Shown: one piece after another, positions 11,281 through 22,983 of the stretch | How positions within the stretch are numbered: position 1 is the stretch's first letter | Layout: every line of letters begins with the position of its first letter | Source of the DNA: Marsupella aquatica | Lineage: Eukaryota; Marchantiophyta | NCBI GenBank assembly: GCA_973895155.1 | Contig: OZ316894.1 | Span: 5,828,001 to 5,892,000 of the forward strand | DNA length: 64,000 bases | Reading direction: 5' to 3' | The notes under the pieces: model-generated | What the model was told of the DNA's origin: nothing | What the model saw: only the letters and a program-made list of their open reading frames with translations | The model's database searches: none | Made by a program: the position numbers and the translations under genes

Positions 11281-14160
11281 TCAAGCCACATATGCACACT
11301 AGGGCCTGCCTGGTTGCTCGGTACAAAATTGATTCCTCCCTCGATCTGACTAATTAACAAAATGGAGCTGTAAAACCTATAATGTTAGGTACTATTTACT
11401 CACTCAGGCACGGATCGAAGCATTTGTACAAATATATGTATACATCAACAGTGGAAAGAAAAAAACTCCCAAATCTCTCAAAATCTACAAAAACACACTA
11501 GGTTACAAATGCTCACACAAAATGTACAAATGCAGTCGACAATGACATCAACTTCTGATCCCTTCCTCAGAATTAGCTAAACAATCTCTTGCATGCCAAC
11601 CGTGCCAAGGATTGGCAGCCAGGATGAAGCTAGTTGCCGAGGAAGGACTCACAAAGATGGCTGTTGCCTATGACTGCATGAACCAGAAATCAACGCGTTG
11701 TAGCGACTGGACCCCATGACTAAGCTGGTGTTACACATATGCACCGCAAATGGACCGGACTGTGGAAAACAGCAGCACTACTACACCAAGTGAGGAACGT
11801 GAAATGTATGGACAGCTATCGTTGGTGTAGCTATATATGGGCTGAGGAAGTTTGAACAAGAAACGTATTTACAAGGCTATAATTTACAAGTAACAAACAG
11901 CCATCGAAAGGATGAGCATGCAGGAGAAGATCAAGGGGGACCTCAAAACTGTCTAAGCATATTAACAGGTCTTTGTGTGGTCAGAGAGAGACCGAGTGAT
12001 AGAGGCAGACAGACTGTATGCCTGAAACAGTCTAATGCTGCGCTCTGATTATGGCAATCTCTAGTGAACATATACCCAGGCACCCGCCCAGGCAAGGCTC
12101 TCTCTTGTCTGTCTCAAGCGTTGTTAAGGAGTCCTCCTGGTTGCTGTCTGCATGGCCAGCTGGGCCCACTGTCTTGCAAGGAAGGCAGGACCACCAAGTT
12201 CTTCGTGGCAGGCATATATCAGAGGTGTGTTATGTGCAGGTGTATATAATTTTTTAAATCAATTTTCGTTTGACGGTATATACCCTGAACTAGACAATAT
12301 TCGTTATTGGTATATTGGGTTCATGGCCTCCCTTCTTTTAGAGTAATTAACAGTGTATCCTGTTTTAGTGCTCGCCCAGGAAGGGACAACAATCATGCAC
12401 AATCCCAAAAATTAGTCCTATATGGAAATCTCTAGATTTAATGTGGCAACGGCAAGCACTGCGTTAACGTCATAATTCTATGACTGATTTATGATTCTGC
12501 TTTTGTGAAGATATTTTCCAAACTCAATGTAACGATACTGCAGCTGAAATAGTCTATCTCTGTCGAATTAATGCCCAAAAAATCTGTTCTGTCTATACCC
12601 AAATTGAATTGTTTCAAACCATTTTGTGCTTAGGCAACAGAATGCTTTATTGCCTTCACAGTTGTAATAGAGAGTATTAAGCTTTTTTAGGTGTCACATG
12701 CACGATTTTCAGAATAGTGTTTTTGCATTGATTACATGCATGGATTGTATTGCACACTTCCTCTGAAACTAGGACGTACCAAGTTGCTACCAAACTAATC
12801 TACCCCTGGCTTGAATGAGTCTCTTCCTCTAATTTGAAGGTCTGGGCGGGGGTCTGAGAAGTTTCACTAGATGAACGGTCAACGATCTAAGGGAGTGTGA
12901 ATTACATGAAGCCACTGGTCACGAGTACGCTTTTGTCCAGCAGTTTGTCCAGCTTTGTTTGAAACACTTCGGATGTGAAGTTTGCTCGGTCACAAAATTT
13001 CTTTGTTATATTTCGATCAAGTAATAATGAAATTTTTTCCAAGATCATCTCTCAGAGTCTAGGCCCCTGTGGTCATACTTAAGCAAAAATAATAATTTTA
13101 ATATGGTGTTATAACTAAGCGGTAACTGAATCTCAAGACTACCAAACTTGGATCTTAGATTTTTCATTTTATCGACTCTGATTTTATCACACGCTCTGAC
13201 TTGTTGCATACATAAATTATTGATGCACAAGCAAAGTTGAAACGACAGCATTCATCAGTTTTAGTAGAGATCCCTACGCCTGTTGCCATGTGTGGTGAAT
13301 TGAAATCGAGCTTTTCTTTTCTTTTCGTTTTATGGAACCTAAGGGAAACTCCAGACAGATCGAAGAACCGGCCAGGCCGTGCAACTGGCCAGAAAGAATT
13401 TGAGTTTGTTTCCTCTAAGATATCTAAATCTGATGTATGGCCTTTTCTCAAATTGAAAATTGTCTTTGAAAATTGCCTTTTTCACTGTCAGGTTGCAAAA
13501 CTTAGTAACTGGAGCTCTAGAGAGTTTTTATATGGTCTCCACCAACAGCATCTGAAAGATACTGACATTAGAATAACTACCGCCTCCATTTTTGGGGGAA
13601 TCAAGCTCAAGAGATTCTTAAAGCAAACGACGAGCGTAAACAGGAGATTTGGGGGACCAAAACGTTGATTTCTACAGTTTTCACATGAAACAACAATTGA
13701 ATCGTCGTTCAGAAAACAAAGACTAGAGACGATTTCCTAAAAACGGCGATGCTAGTTCATGTCCTACTTTTACCCGGCAGCCATGCACCTTTACTTATAA
13801 TTATTCAGGCTGGTCAAGATTTCCGACTCCTGGCTCACAAAACGTGCACAATGTCGGAGCAGCTAGCCCTTGATTGAAAAATAAACTATAATGCTGCACT
13901 CCAGGAGTGAAAGGTTTCAGCAAGTTGCAAAACAAGACAACGTACAGACTGCTCAAAAGTTGTGACGAAAAGATCTAGATATGAAAGAAGAAATGAGAAG
14001 CGCAGGTATGTCTTCGTGTATAGGAGAGAAATATTGACATTGTCCACGAGGTCAAGAAGAGCCTTTCGGTCCCTTCCTCATGCTTTCGCCCAGCTAATAA
14101 TGTCCCTCCTTCCTCAGCCTGGAATGATGTACGTCGGTGGTCAAATCCCACATGCAGTCC
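11281..14160. other. Intergenic region upstream of the NAC gene
   Basis: The first part should hold the NAC promoter and 5' UTR, but no element can be pinned down. The open frame at 13237-13668 (+) has no recognisable motif. I see nothing else. Confidence 0.5.
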
Positions 14161-14167
14161 ACCGTGC

Positions 14168-14430
14168 ATAAGTGCACGTGTATAACTGCAAGGTGATCCT
14201 GTCTTTCCTAATTGCAGCTTCTTTTGTAGGTGCACCCAACGCAGTTTTTCTAAGTGCATCTTGGCCATCACAGGGCCATCACTAGACGACAATTATATAA
14301 TTAGGTACCTATGCACCTCTATAATTGTCCCTTAGTGATGGCCCCTGTGATGGCCACGATGCACTTAGAAAAACTGCATTGGGTGCATCTACAAAAAAAG
14401 CTATCACTAAACCACAAATATACAAGTGCC
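14168..14430. mobile_element. Fold-back / MITE-like element with ~110-bp inverted arms
   Basis: Left arm ~14168-14290 and right arm ~14320-14430 are imperfect reverse complements. The best part pairs TTTTTCTAAGTGCATCTTGG with CCACGATGCACTTAGAAAAA and GGCCATCACAGGG with CCCCTGTGATGGCC. The loop is ~30 nt. It is small, has no coding capacity and forms a long hairpin, as fold-back MITEs do. The exact ends and any target duplication are not clear. Confidence 0.65.
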
Positions 14431-14529
14431 TATTGTGGATACCCCCCTTTAAACATAGTACACAATGAACATCTTGTGATAATGGAAAATGGGGGAGCAA
14501 TAAAGCTCATCCCAGTCCCCACCCAATGT

Positions 14530-15175
14530 TGTTACCCGCTCTGGCCCAAGTTTGTCAAAACATAAACCAGTATTCTACCATTTTGTCACCTGCTCCGGCC
14601 CCATCAACTTTGGGTTTATGTTTTAATTGGCATTGTTCACTTGTTGTCACATGCTCCGGCCCAATCAACTTTGTGTCATCTATTTCTTTCCTGTGTAGTC
14701 GTGGTTTATGTTCTGGAAACACTTCGTTCCAACAGTCAGAGTTATGCTTGCTTTGTAAGAGAGTCTAAGTGTTGTAGAGCCTAGAACTTTGGTTAAGAGT
14801 CATGATTGATAGAGTTTTGGTTAATGTTCTGTCAAATGCTTGTTCTCTGACTATGGAGTTGTGGTTTATGTTTTGGCAACACTTCTTTCCAATGGAGTCA
14901 TGCCTATTTAGTAATCAAGTTTAAGTGTTCACGCAAAGCCTAGTACTTTGGATGAGAGTCATAATGAATGATATAGTCTTAGTTTACGTTCTGGTAAACT
15001 TGGGCCGGAGCGGGCAGTAGCATCAGGGACCTGGGCCAAAGCGAGCAACAACAAGTGGGTGCCAGAAAATAAACCTGAAGTCGATGGCACAAAGTTGATC
15101 AGGCTAGAATGGGTGACACAACAGTAGAGTCTTGGCTAATGTTTTGACAAACTTGGGCTGGAGCGGGCAGCAGAA
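14530..15175. mobile_element. Non-autonomous element with long terminal inverted repeats
   Basis: The left end has GCTCTGGCCCAAGTTTGTC and the right end, reverse-complemented, has GCTCCAGCCCAAGTTTGTC; both continue into AAAACAT. The homology runs inward for at least 150 bp on each side, including GATCAACTTTGTG/ATCAACTTTG blocks and further GCTCYGGCCCA sub-repeats. The middle (14700-14990) itself holds two diverged copies of a GTGGTTTATGTTYTGG-AACACTTC block. There is no coding region. This is an ancient inverted-repeat transposon remnant whose superfamily I cannot tell. Confidence 0.5.
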
Positions 15176-15179
15176 TTAA

Positions 15180-17520
15180 TGGGACTAGATTTAAGGTGTG
15201 GTTCTCTTCATGAACTACTCAATGTTTGTCTGAGGATAATTTAAAGCTTATACTCCTGGTACCCCTAGTGTTCATACTACTGCGGGTACTACTGATGATG
15301 TTGGAGAAGTGCGTGAAACTACTCAGTGCTTTGACAGGCTACACTTATTAATATGTGCACATTACCTGACAGCACATATCTAGCAAAGAAGTGCAAATCA
15401 ATCTCTCATTCAGTTATTGCAGTTATTTCCTATGATTGCACTTATAGTGCGCCAGTGCACATCGTGCATAAGATCATGGTCAACGCTTCTCCACATGAGG
15501 ATGCACTGGCTGCAAAACAATCAAAATTGTAAAGGTGTTAATCCATTTTGGCAAGTACTTTGGACTTTCTGTGTCAATCCATCCCAACTTTGGAATCCAT
15601 CTGGGCTTCACAGGAAACCCCTCAGTCCATCCGGCTTTATATTCCAGTACCCACAACCTGTTAGAGGCCAGGATATATGGGTGCATTATGCAACTGGAGA
15701 GAGTTGTTGAGATTGGTGGGATATTAATTTACTCATGCCATCCTTCTATGAGACTCAGATTACTCATGGTAGCTATAGAATCAACAACAAACAATGCAAC
15801 ACATATTTGGGACGTCTACATGTGGACTATAAACACGTTTGTGCAAGAAACGAAGCTGCAGCATACCAAAGAAAAGTATTAAAATTTATTGAAGTTGTGA
15901 ACTAACCATACAGTCATACCAAACAGTACGTCCCCAGTATTCTTTTGAGAGTCCCATGTAAGATTTCAAATTTTCTTAAGGGATGCTACACCAAATCAGC
16001 AAGAGGATCAAGTGATATGCTAATTAAACGTTGTCCAAATTAATGCTCACTCAGCATATGATTGTCTGTTCTAACTCTAGTTTATTTAAGAATAAGAAGA
16101 TTTTTCTGAAAAAACAACAAACTTAAACAAACCCCTAAGACAAATTAGGCATTCAATTAACAGCCAACCCTGAGTTTCATGAGTTTATAATCTTTTGGCC
16201 TCAATGAAAGGTAAACTCTTTTGTAAACTCTTTTGTCACTCTATTCATTAAAAGTGTATTTTTTGGCTGATTTTTAGGCCCCTAAATGTTCATTTTTTAG
16301 TTGCTAAATGTACTTACAGTCACCTTTTTACACTAAAATGTACACTATAGACAGTGAAATACCCTAATTTAAACCTAAATGGTTAACTGTAATTTGAGGG
16401 GGCAAAACTAAGGATCTTTACTAGAAGGCATCTAGTAAAGAGTCTAGTCCTAGCTCATTTACGAAAGATGAACATGAAAGAATGTCTAAATATGGCCATG
16501 ACCTTTTTTGCTTGCCCGAATGTACATTTTTCGAAAGCGGAAAGTACACTTTATATTGCACTGTAAAGGTTCATAAACCATTCAATAATGATTCACTTTT
16601 GATGAATAGATGGAATTTTTGTCAACCCACCCAGTTAAGTGTTAACAAAGATAAGACCCTACCAAAATCTTGTATCCATGCCTAAAAGGCTACTATCAAC
16701 CAAGGAGTACTTCGAAAGATATCAAGATTCACTTGATTAAAATGTAGGTACTGGTTTGGAATCCTGCCAAATATTTATTATTTATTTCAATTGACTCTGT
16801 AGCACCGATCCCTTGCCTAGCATCACTGCACCTGAAGCAATTCAATATACCATCCTGCGGGGAATAAAACTTACTAGTAAAGTAGTAAATTTTTTACGGT
16901 CATTCCCCAACGTCCAATTGAAAGCTTTAAAAAAAGGCTTAATTTTAAGTAAATTAAAGTAAGGAAGTTGACGCTCAAATGGATCACCCACATTTTACGT
17001 CAGTTAGGACTTATTACTTGAAACTTATTCCTTCATAGTCTTACTCATATTTATTAGATTAGTTCTAGGGCCCAGTTAGTAATTGCCTTAATAGTGTCTT
17101 GACATATCCTTGTATTCACCCTGGGTACACAACTGCCCATCTCATATGACATTAAAAGTTTTTAAATCTTGACAATGGATTTCTATGTCTTTCCATTTTA
17201 GTTACTATAGAAATTGGGAACCCAATTTCTATGTCTTTTTAAATTATAAATATTTTCAATTATATAATTTTGAAAATTTTATTTTCAAAGTTTCTCTGCA
17301 AAAACATTTACAGAATATTTTTAATGTCATACTGAAGAACCCAGCTTTTATTGGAATAGACTTCTAACTAAGGCTATATAATAATGTAGACCCCTGGTTG
17401 CTTTCATTAAAGTTGCTTACCTAGTAGAATATTGTTTTACTTGACTTAAAGAACCCCAGAAATCAAAAGGATGGTGCCCTGGTTACGTATCTTTGTTTAA
17501 AGATACTATACGATTAATTT
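15180..17520. other. AT-rich intergenic region
   Basis: Low-complexity AT-rich DNA with short open frames and no family motifs. The open frame at 15535-15882 (+) has nothing recognisable. I see no gene. Confidence 0.5.
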
Positions 17521-17543
17521 TCAACAATCCTCCATGGATTAAG

Positions 17544-17624
17544 GAAATAATATAGCATGTTCATGCCTCTTTTTTTCTCTTTTTTTGTCTTGTAGTGATA
17601 TGTAATTCATTTAATTTATTTTAT
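17544..17624 (+). repeat. Repeat family R1, copy 1, left part (split by the CACTA insertion)
   Basis: It starts TAATATAGCATGTTCATGCC and runs through TTTGTCTTGTAGTGATATG to the insertion point TAT (17622-17624). It matches the copies at 30101 and 60727. The preceding CTCCATGGATTAAG (17530-17543) recurs right after the far end of this copy at 27864-27877, which looks like a 14-bp target-site duplication of R1. Confidence 0.8.
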
Positions 17625-17632
17625 CACTGCAA

Positions 17633-18062
17633 CACTACCGACCCCTTTTGCGAACCCCGTCCCATCGCAACTAACAAAGGACCAAATTATGAAATTCCGG
17701 CATTTGCGAAACGCTACGCATCGCAACCCTTTCGCATTCTTTGAAACCCACAGCTTCGCAATCGGACTTTCGCAACCCCTTCGCAACACCTTCGCACACT
17801 GCGAAACTTATTTTATCGCACATAAATCACATTTATGCGATCTCGACAGACTCTTTATCGGTTTGCGACGCGCTCTGAACTATAACTTATTTGCGAAGCT
17901 GTTGTCTTGACAATTCCTTTGCCATTCATATGGTATCGCATAACTGCGTCAGTCAGGGTGTCGCACAATTGCGGAACCAAAAGTATCGCAATGTTCCAAT
18001 ACTCAATGTATGGCAAGTTTGCGATAGTATGGCGTTCGCATGTGTTTCGCAAGGATAGTTTG
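17633..18062. repeat. Left subterminal cluster of TTCGCAA motifs
   Basis: About 20 copies of TTCGCA/TTGCGA-type words occur in both orientations over 430 bp. CACTA elements carry such arrays as binding sites for their TnpA protein; that role is inferred here from position. Confidence 0.8.
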
Positions 18063-18269
18063 AGGGCTGGGTTTTGTATATTTGGGTTCATAATTGGGTT
18101 GGGGTCTTATTGCTCCACATGAAGATACCAAAGCAAAACTTTATATATGCCAAAAATCCCTGAATGTACAAAAATTAGGGTTTTCTAAAACCCTATGGGG
18201 TATCAAATACCAAGACACTGTCCTTTGACTAATCCATATGCCATATGGAGTGAACTACATCTGCATCCT

Positions 18270-20323
18270 CTAGAATGGAGCCCGCCTACTCCTCTTTGCT
18301 GGCCTCTTCCCCTTGTCCTTCTTGCTTTGGGCGGGACGAGCTGGACGGGAGGGGGGTGGTGGCGGTGGTGGCGGTGGTGGTGGTGCCTGCTGCTCCTCCC
18401 CATCTGGCTCATCCTCATCATCTTCATCATCCTCATCATCATCCTCCTGGTCTCCTGGTGTGCTAGGTGTGGCAGCACTCCCTGCCCCTCTGGACCCACT
18501 CGTGGTGGCCCCGGTAGTGTCCCCATCATCAGCGCCGCTATCCTCCTCACTGCTATCCTCACTCCCCTCCTGCTCCTCCTTATCCTACTTCCATGTCACA
18601 AGGTTAATTCGGGTTTAGGGTTAATAGGAAAAATGTATAAACCTTATAAATGGAATGGGTGCGGGTTTAGAAAGGGTACTACAAATCACTCACACTAGCC
18701 AACTCTGCATCAACCAACTCAAAGAGATGTCTGGCCCCATGCTCTGCCCCTATCTCCATCTCCTTTGTTGTTATCTTGCGGCGGTACCTCTTATACTACC
18801 ACAAAAAAATGAAACACCAAAACATAAGGGGCCCGGGTTAGTAACTAAGGGTACTTAAGCAAAAAAGGAATCCTAAAAAGGATAAAAAGGGTACCCTAAC
18901 CAGAAAAAAACCCCATTACCCTAACAAACATTTGTCACTCGACACTAAATGTTTTTCAAAATGAAACAAGCTTTGCAAAACTCCCACCTTCGCAAATTCA
19001 AATATATTTAAGTTTGCGAAATAGACTGCGAATCGGATTGCTTCGCAATGGCTTCGCAAACCTTACGGGAAAAAGGTTATAATAGAGTTTGCAAAACAAT
19101 TGCGAGGCAACCCGCTTCGCAATTGTTTCGCAAACTGTGCTTTTAAAAAAATCCGAGAAATGGCTAAGGCACGCAATGTGTCAGGGTGACCTAAAACGAA
19201 AGGGGAGGCCATAAGGGGTAAAGCAGAGGTCTGCGAGGGGCATTGCAGGCAAGCAAACAACAATTGAAGGCAAAGGAAAAGAAGCAGGGGAGGAGGGGAG
19301 AGGACTCACGAAGGTTGCTTTCAGGCCAGGAAGTCCACCTTGCCCCATCTTGTGTGTGGTCTTGGGGCGTTTGCTGACTCGGTTTGCTGCAAGGATGAAC
19401 TTCTGGGGTGGTGTCCCCACTTCATCCACGATGTGCTGAGAGACCTTCTCAGCCAATGCCTTGAGGTCTTTGTCTGACTTCCCGGCCTGAAGTGCCTTGG
19501 CCTCCTTCTCCTTCCAGAATTGGAGGTCCTTGGCTGCTTTCAGCTGCACCTCGACCTTATAGAACGCGTTCCACACATCCTCTGTGAATTGCACTGGCCT
19601 CCTCACGTTCCTGTACTCCTGCAAGCTTGCCAGGTAGGCCCTCACCTTCCTCCTATCATGGTATCGTGCTTGAGACATTGAATTCGAAATTCTATCTGCA
19701 AGCCACTGGTCATCAATCTCTGCTCCATTTCTGAATGAATCTTTGACCTGAGTCATTACTTTCCTCTGCTCTGATCTGCTTAGTTTCCCCCAATCAACAC
19801 CTCGTGCAAAGCTAGTCCTCACAGCAAGCCTGATAGTGCTCTTTGCCCCAGTGTAGGCCAACTCAGTAGGAATGCCCTCAACCAAGGCAATCAATGGCAG
19901 CTTCTTCCTCTCTTCCTCCTTTTTCCGCTGCGCCTCATGTTGTGCTCGAATCTCATCTCGTTCCTCCCTTCTCCTCTTCTTTTCGAGGGCTGCAGGAGAG
20001 AGTACTCCTGCCTTAGCCCTCTCCTCCTTCTTTCATTTCTTCTCTCTGGCCTTCTCCTCAGCTGCAGCCTTTGCCTCTTTCTCCCTCTGAGCCTGCCCTG
20101 CTGCAACCCCGGTTTGCAAAGCTTGCCCTAGAATTGCACTCAAAGAAGCAATCCCAGCTGGTGTACTCAAATCCAAATGGCTCAGCTGTGTGGCATTGAG
20201 ATGCTCGGCCATCAAATTCGTCCATTGATTACTCTCCTCATTCCTGTTCCCTCCATTGCCATTGCCACTCCCACTCCCACTTGCCCCTGCCCCATCCCCT
20301 CCACGCCCTCCACTAGAATCCAT
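18270..20323 (-). pseudogene. TnpA-like accessory gene of the CACTA element, one in-frame stop
   Basis: Exons on the minus strand: 20323-19310 (338 codons), 18789-18694 (32 codons) and 18584-18270 (105 codons with stop), all joined in phase 0 (donors GTGAGT and GTGAGT). The first exon has a Gly/Ser-Asn leader, then a Lys/Glu/Ala-rich coiled region. Next comes a block with PTELAYTGAKSTIRLAVRTS, LSRSEQRKVMTQVKDSF and WNAFYKVEVQLKA, resembling the plant Transposase_24 (Ptta/En/Spm) family. The last exon encodes an Asp/Glu-rich stretch, a run of prolines and a basic KKDKGKRPAKRSRR nuclear-signal-like tail. A TGA at 20035-20033 interrupts the first exon in the same frame, consistent with a CGA-to-TGA change. 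In En/Spm the matching protein binds the subterminal repeats. A frame open on both sides of a single stop suggests recent inactivation. Confidence 0.75.
18955..19145. repeat. Internal TTCGCAA cluster in intron 1 of the TnpA-like gene
   Basis: About ten TTCGCAA/TTGCGAA-type words lie within the intron between 19309 and 18790. Subterminal motifs inside an intron are unexpected; they may be autoregulatory sites or a remnant of an internal rearrangement. Confidence 0.7.
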
Positions 20324-20429
20324 AGCTATCCAACACCAAGCGCGCGCAAGCTCTCCTCCTGCCCTCCCTCACTTCAAAAAACGTCGAATGGGCCTCGTAA
20401 CCCGGCGGGAAGGTCCAAATGCCCAGACA

Positions 20430-20665
20430 AAACACATTTGCGACGCAGTCTGAATCGCAATTTGCGAATCAGCCCGCTTCGCAACTAGTATCTCAACTTT
20501 CCAAAACCAATGCGAAACCACACGCTTCACAAAGCCTTTGCAAAGCTGTAGAGACACGAAAAAACGCTCTCGGGCTCTGTTTTTCCGAAGCTGTTGCGAA
20601 ACATTTTGCTTCGCAAATAATGTGACCAAATTCTGAAGCAGGTTGCGAAGCAGGTCGGTTCTCAA
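20430..20665. repeat. Internal TTCGCAA cluster upstream of the TnpA-like start
   Basis: About ten TTCGCAA/TTGCGAA-type words start ~110 bp upstream of the accessory gene's ATG. In En/Spm, TnpA acts on its own promoter region through the same motif, so an autoregulatory role is a reasonable inference. Confidence 0.7.
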
Positions 20666-20939
20666 TATCGTGGCAATTCCTGGCGAATTTTTTTTTCACA
20701 TTCTTTCCCTCCTCCTTTTGTTTAGGCCATGTAAGTTATACTATGCCCTTTTGTGTAATTAAGAAATTCCGCCGTTTCAAATCTCGGCGTTTGTTAGGGT
20801 TGGGTCTTGGATGAAGCTGGTTTTTTTAGGGGTTAAAAGCGAGATTACCAGTCAAACCTTCCGTTTTTTAAGCTATACATGGTGTGGGTGTAGGCTAATT
20901 TTGATAAGAGTTGGGTTTTGGTTTAAAATTAATAAGTGA

Positions 20940-21260
20940 GGAAAGGGTTTAGGATTAAAGTTGGGTTTGGGTTTAGGGTTTAAGTCTTTAATTTTGGGTT
21001 TAAGCAGGGTTTGCATTTATGGTTGTAGGCTTTTAGGGTTCAAGCAAGGGTTTAGGGTTTAAAACAAAAGAGAGGAAGGGGATTGGGAGTGAGGGTCTAG
21101 GTTTTTGTAATAGGTCAGAGGTTTGGGGGTGAGGGTTTGGAAAAGGCAAAGCAAGGTTAGATGAGATTAATGTTTTAGTTGTTTTACCATGGGTTTTATG
21201 GGTTTTAATGGGTTTTATGGATCTTTTGGGTTTTAATGGTTTTTCCATGGGTTTTATGCT
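20940..21260. repeat. Degenerate TTTAGGG / GGGTTT repeat tract
   Basis: It contains many AGGGTTTAGGGTTT-like words, then a run of GGGTTTTATGGGTTTTAATGG units. It resembles plant telomere repeats or telo-box promoter elements. Because it lies in the divergent promoter of the transposon, a promoter role is more likely than an old chromosome end. Confidence 0.6.
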
Positions 21261-21689
21261 AACAAAGGAGGAGGAGCTATAACAACTTGCAGGGTGCGGC
21301 ACTTTTGCATGAATTGATACTAGCTAATGCGTATGCATCGTGAGAGCCCGGGCATCTGGAGGTACGGACTAAAATAGATGGGTCTAGTTAGGCTTATTCA
21401 TGTAATTAAAATTTTTGGTTCCCACTATCTATAAAGAGGACATGTATGTAAGGTGTTCGCTTTGTGTACTTGCAACTTTTCTCATACTTCCAGATTCGGT
21501 TCATTATTTTAGAGCCACAAGACCTATTGGCACCGCTGAGCCTGGGTCTCAGAAAGGTATTTTTTAGTGTTCCTTTTGTGTTTGGTTTCATGTCATCATT
21601 ACTTGAGAACTTACATTTGTCCAGCTTGATATTGTGATGTTATTTGGTAATAACCCCTAACTTGCAAATTATACATCTTTGTAGGGGCA

Positions 21690-22840
21690 ATGTCTTCATC
21701 TTTTGAGATCTCCACCATAGATTCTTCCTCCTCCGATGAAGATATACCACCTCCTCCTCAACCTCACACGACTGCACCTCCTCCTCGTGGTCCACCCCGT
21801 CAGCTTTGCCAATGTGCCAAATGCGTGGGTCAGGTTTCCCAAAAGTCCTATATATGCACCCAGCATATTGAGAGATATGGACGTTACGTACGTCATACAA
21901 CAGGGGCTTCCTCATCCCATGTGGTAAGTGTTTACGCCTTAGTTTCTACCCTATTTCCACATCGCAATGGTGAAGGTTTTTAATTTCACACCTCTTGTTG
22001 TTTGTTTTGGTTTGGGTGCAATAGGTATCTAGTAGGCCTAGACCTGCGGCATCAGCACCTTATGTCCCATCACAAGGTGTTCTAGATGCTATAGGCAATG
22101 CATTCTCACAAGCCTTGGGTCTAGCAACAGCCCCCTCCAGTCCTAGGGCAGTTGGGGGTGTGCCTGTTGTCCCAAGAGGGAGAAAGCATTCCAAGAGATG
22201 GCCCCGAGGGGATACTGATTTGTACAAGGCAGTGGTTACCGGTAGGTGGGGTGATTGTGAGTTTACTGGCAGATGTGTTCCTATCATCAAGGACTGGGAT
22301 CCCCAGACTCTTGGTTTGCCACAAGAGCTTTCCTATGGTGAGGAGGTAGAGGTTTGGGGAAGACGTTGGGTTATCAAACCTTCCACACTTGGGGATAGAC
22401 ATGGCTATGGAGTTTTTGCTTGTGAAGACATCATTGTGGATACCGAGAGTGGTAGTGGTGGACGCGGTCGAGAAGGACCTACATTGTTTCCTTATGGTGG
22501 ACCCATCTACAAGAGAAGACATTGGAACATGATCCTTGCACAACATCCTGAGTGGAAGACTTATGCCTTGGAGTTAGATACTTTTGATGGAAACACTAGG
22601 AGGTATAGTGAGCAGCGGGTGATAGATGGGGACCCCATACAAACTGGGAATATAGCTGGTTTCATAAATAGTACTGTGGGGACTCGCCCCAAGCGTAGGA
22701 AAAATTGTGAGTGGGTTTTCATTCAGGGTCCTCCACCAGCCCCTTATGGCCAGACATATCATCATGACCATTGTCTGGTTGTAGCTACTAGGACCATTCA
22801 CTCAGGTGATGAGTTGTTTACTCACTATGTGTGGGATTAG
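21690..22840 (+). CDS. Transposon-borne SET-domain protein (putative lysine methyltransferase), two exons
   Basis: Exons 21690-21923 and 22025-22840 join in phase 0 (donor GTG|GTAAGT, acceptor CAATAG) and encode 349 residues. Exon 1 has a Ser/Asp/Pro-rich start and a Cys/His cluster (C40, C42, C45, C56, H59). Exon 2 is a SET domain at ~200-349. The cofactor-binding GYGVFA is at 205-210, YGG at 235-237, GNIAGFIN at 286-293 (the RFINHSC region), KNCEW at 304-308, and GDELFTHYVW at 339-348 with the Tyr expected at the active-site end. The canonical NHSC is replaced (NSTV) and there is no post-SET Cys cluster, so activity and substrate are uncertain. SET proteins methylate lysines, mostly on histones, using S-adenosylmethionine. 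It lies inside the CACTA element, upstream of and co-directional with the tnp2 exons. The frame is intact although the transposase genes are not. Confidence 0.8.
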
Positions 22841-22983
22841 AAAATGACCATACACATGGCGTTTGGCCACATTTTGTATTTACACCAGTACCGATATTAT
22901 TTCATGTTTGCACACCCCCATATATTCTTCTACATGTTGTAACTATTTGCTTTGTAACTTTCAATTGTTTGCATTGTTTTTAG

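Larger units (their letters stand above)
20324..21689. promoter_or_regulatory. Shared divergent promoter region of the CACTA genes
   Basis: The minus-strand accessory gene and the plus-strand SET/transposase unit start back to back across this 1.37-kb gap. It holds a TTCGCAA cluster (20430-20665), then degenerate TTTAGGG/GGGTTT repeats (20820-21260), including telo-box-like AGGGTTTAGGGTT words. No exact promoter or start site can be assigned. Confidence 0.5.

Noticed and set aside
17633-17640. CACTACCG as the left end of the transposon
   Set aside because: It gives no matching target duplication (CAA against TAT). Starting eight bases earlier at CACTGCAAC gives TAT on both sides and matches the right end better.
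18203-18698. Overlapping + and - open frames rich in His/Met, Gly/Ser or Leu/Ile
   Set aside because: They are other-frame readings of the acidic, Pro-rich last exon of the TnpA-like gene (minus strand, 18584-18270).
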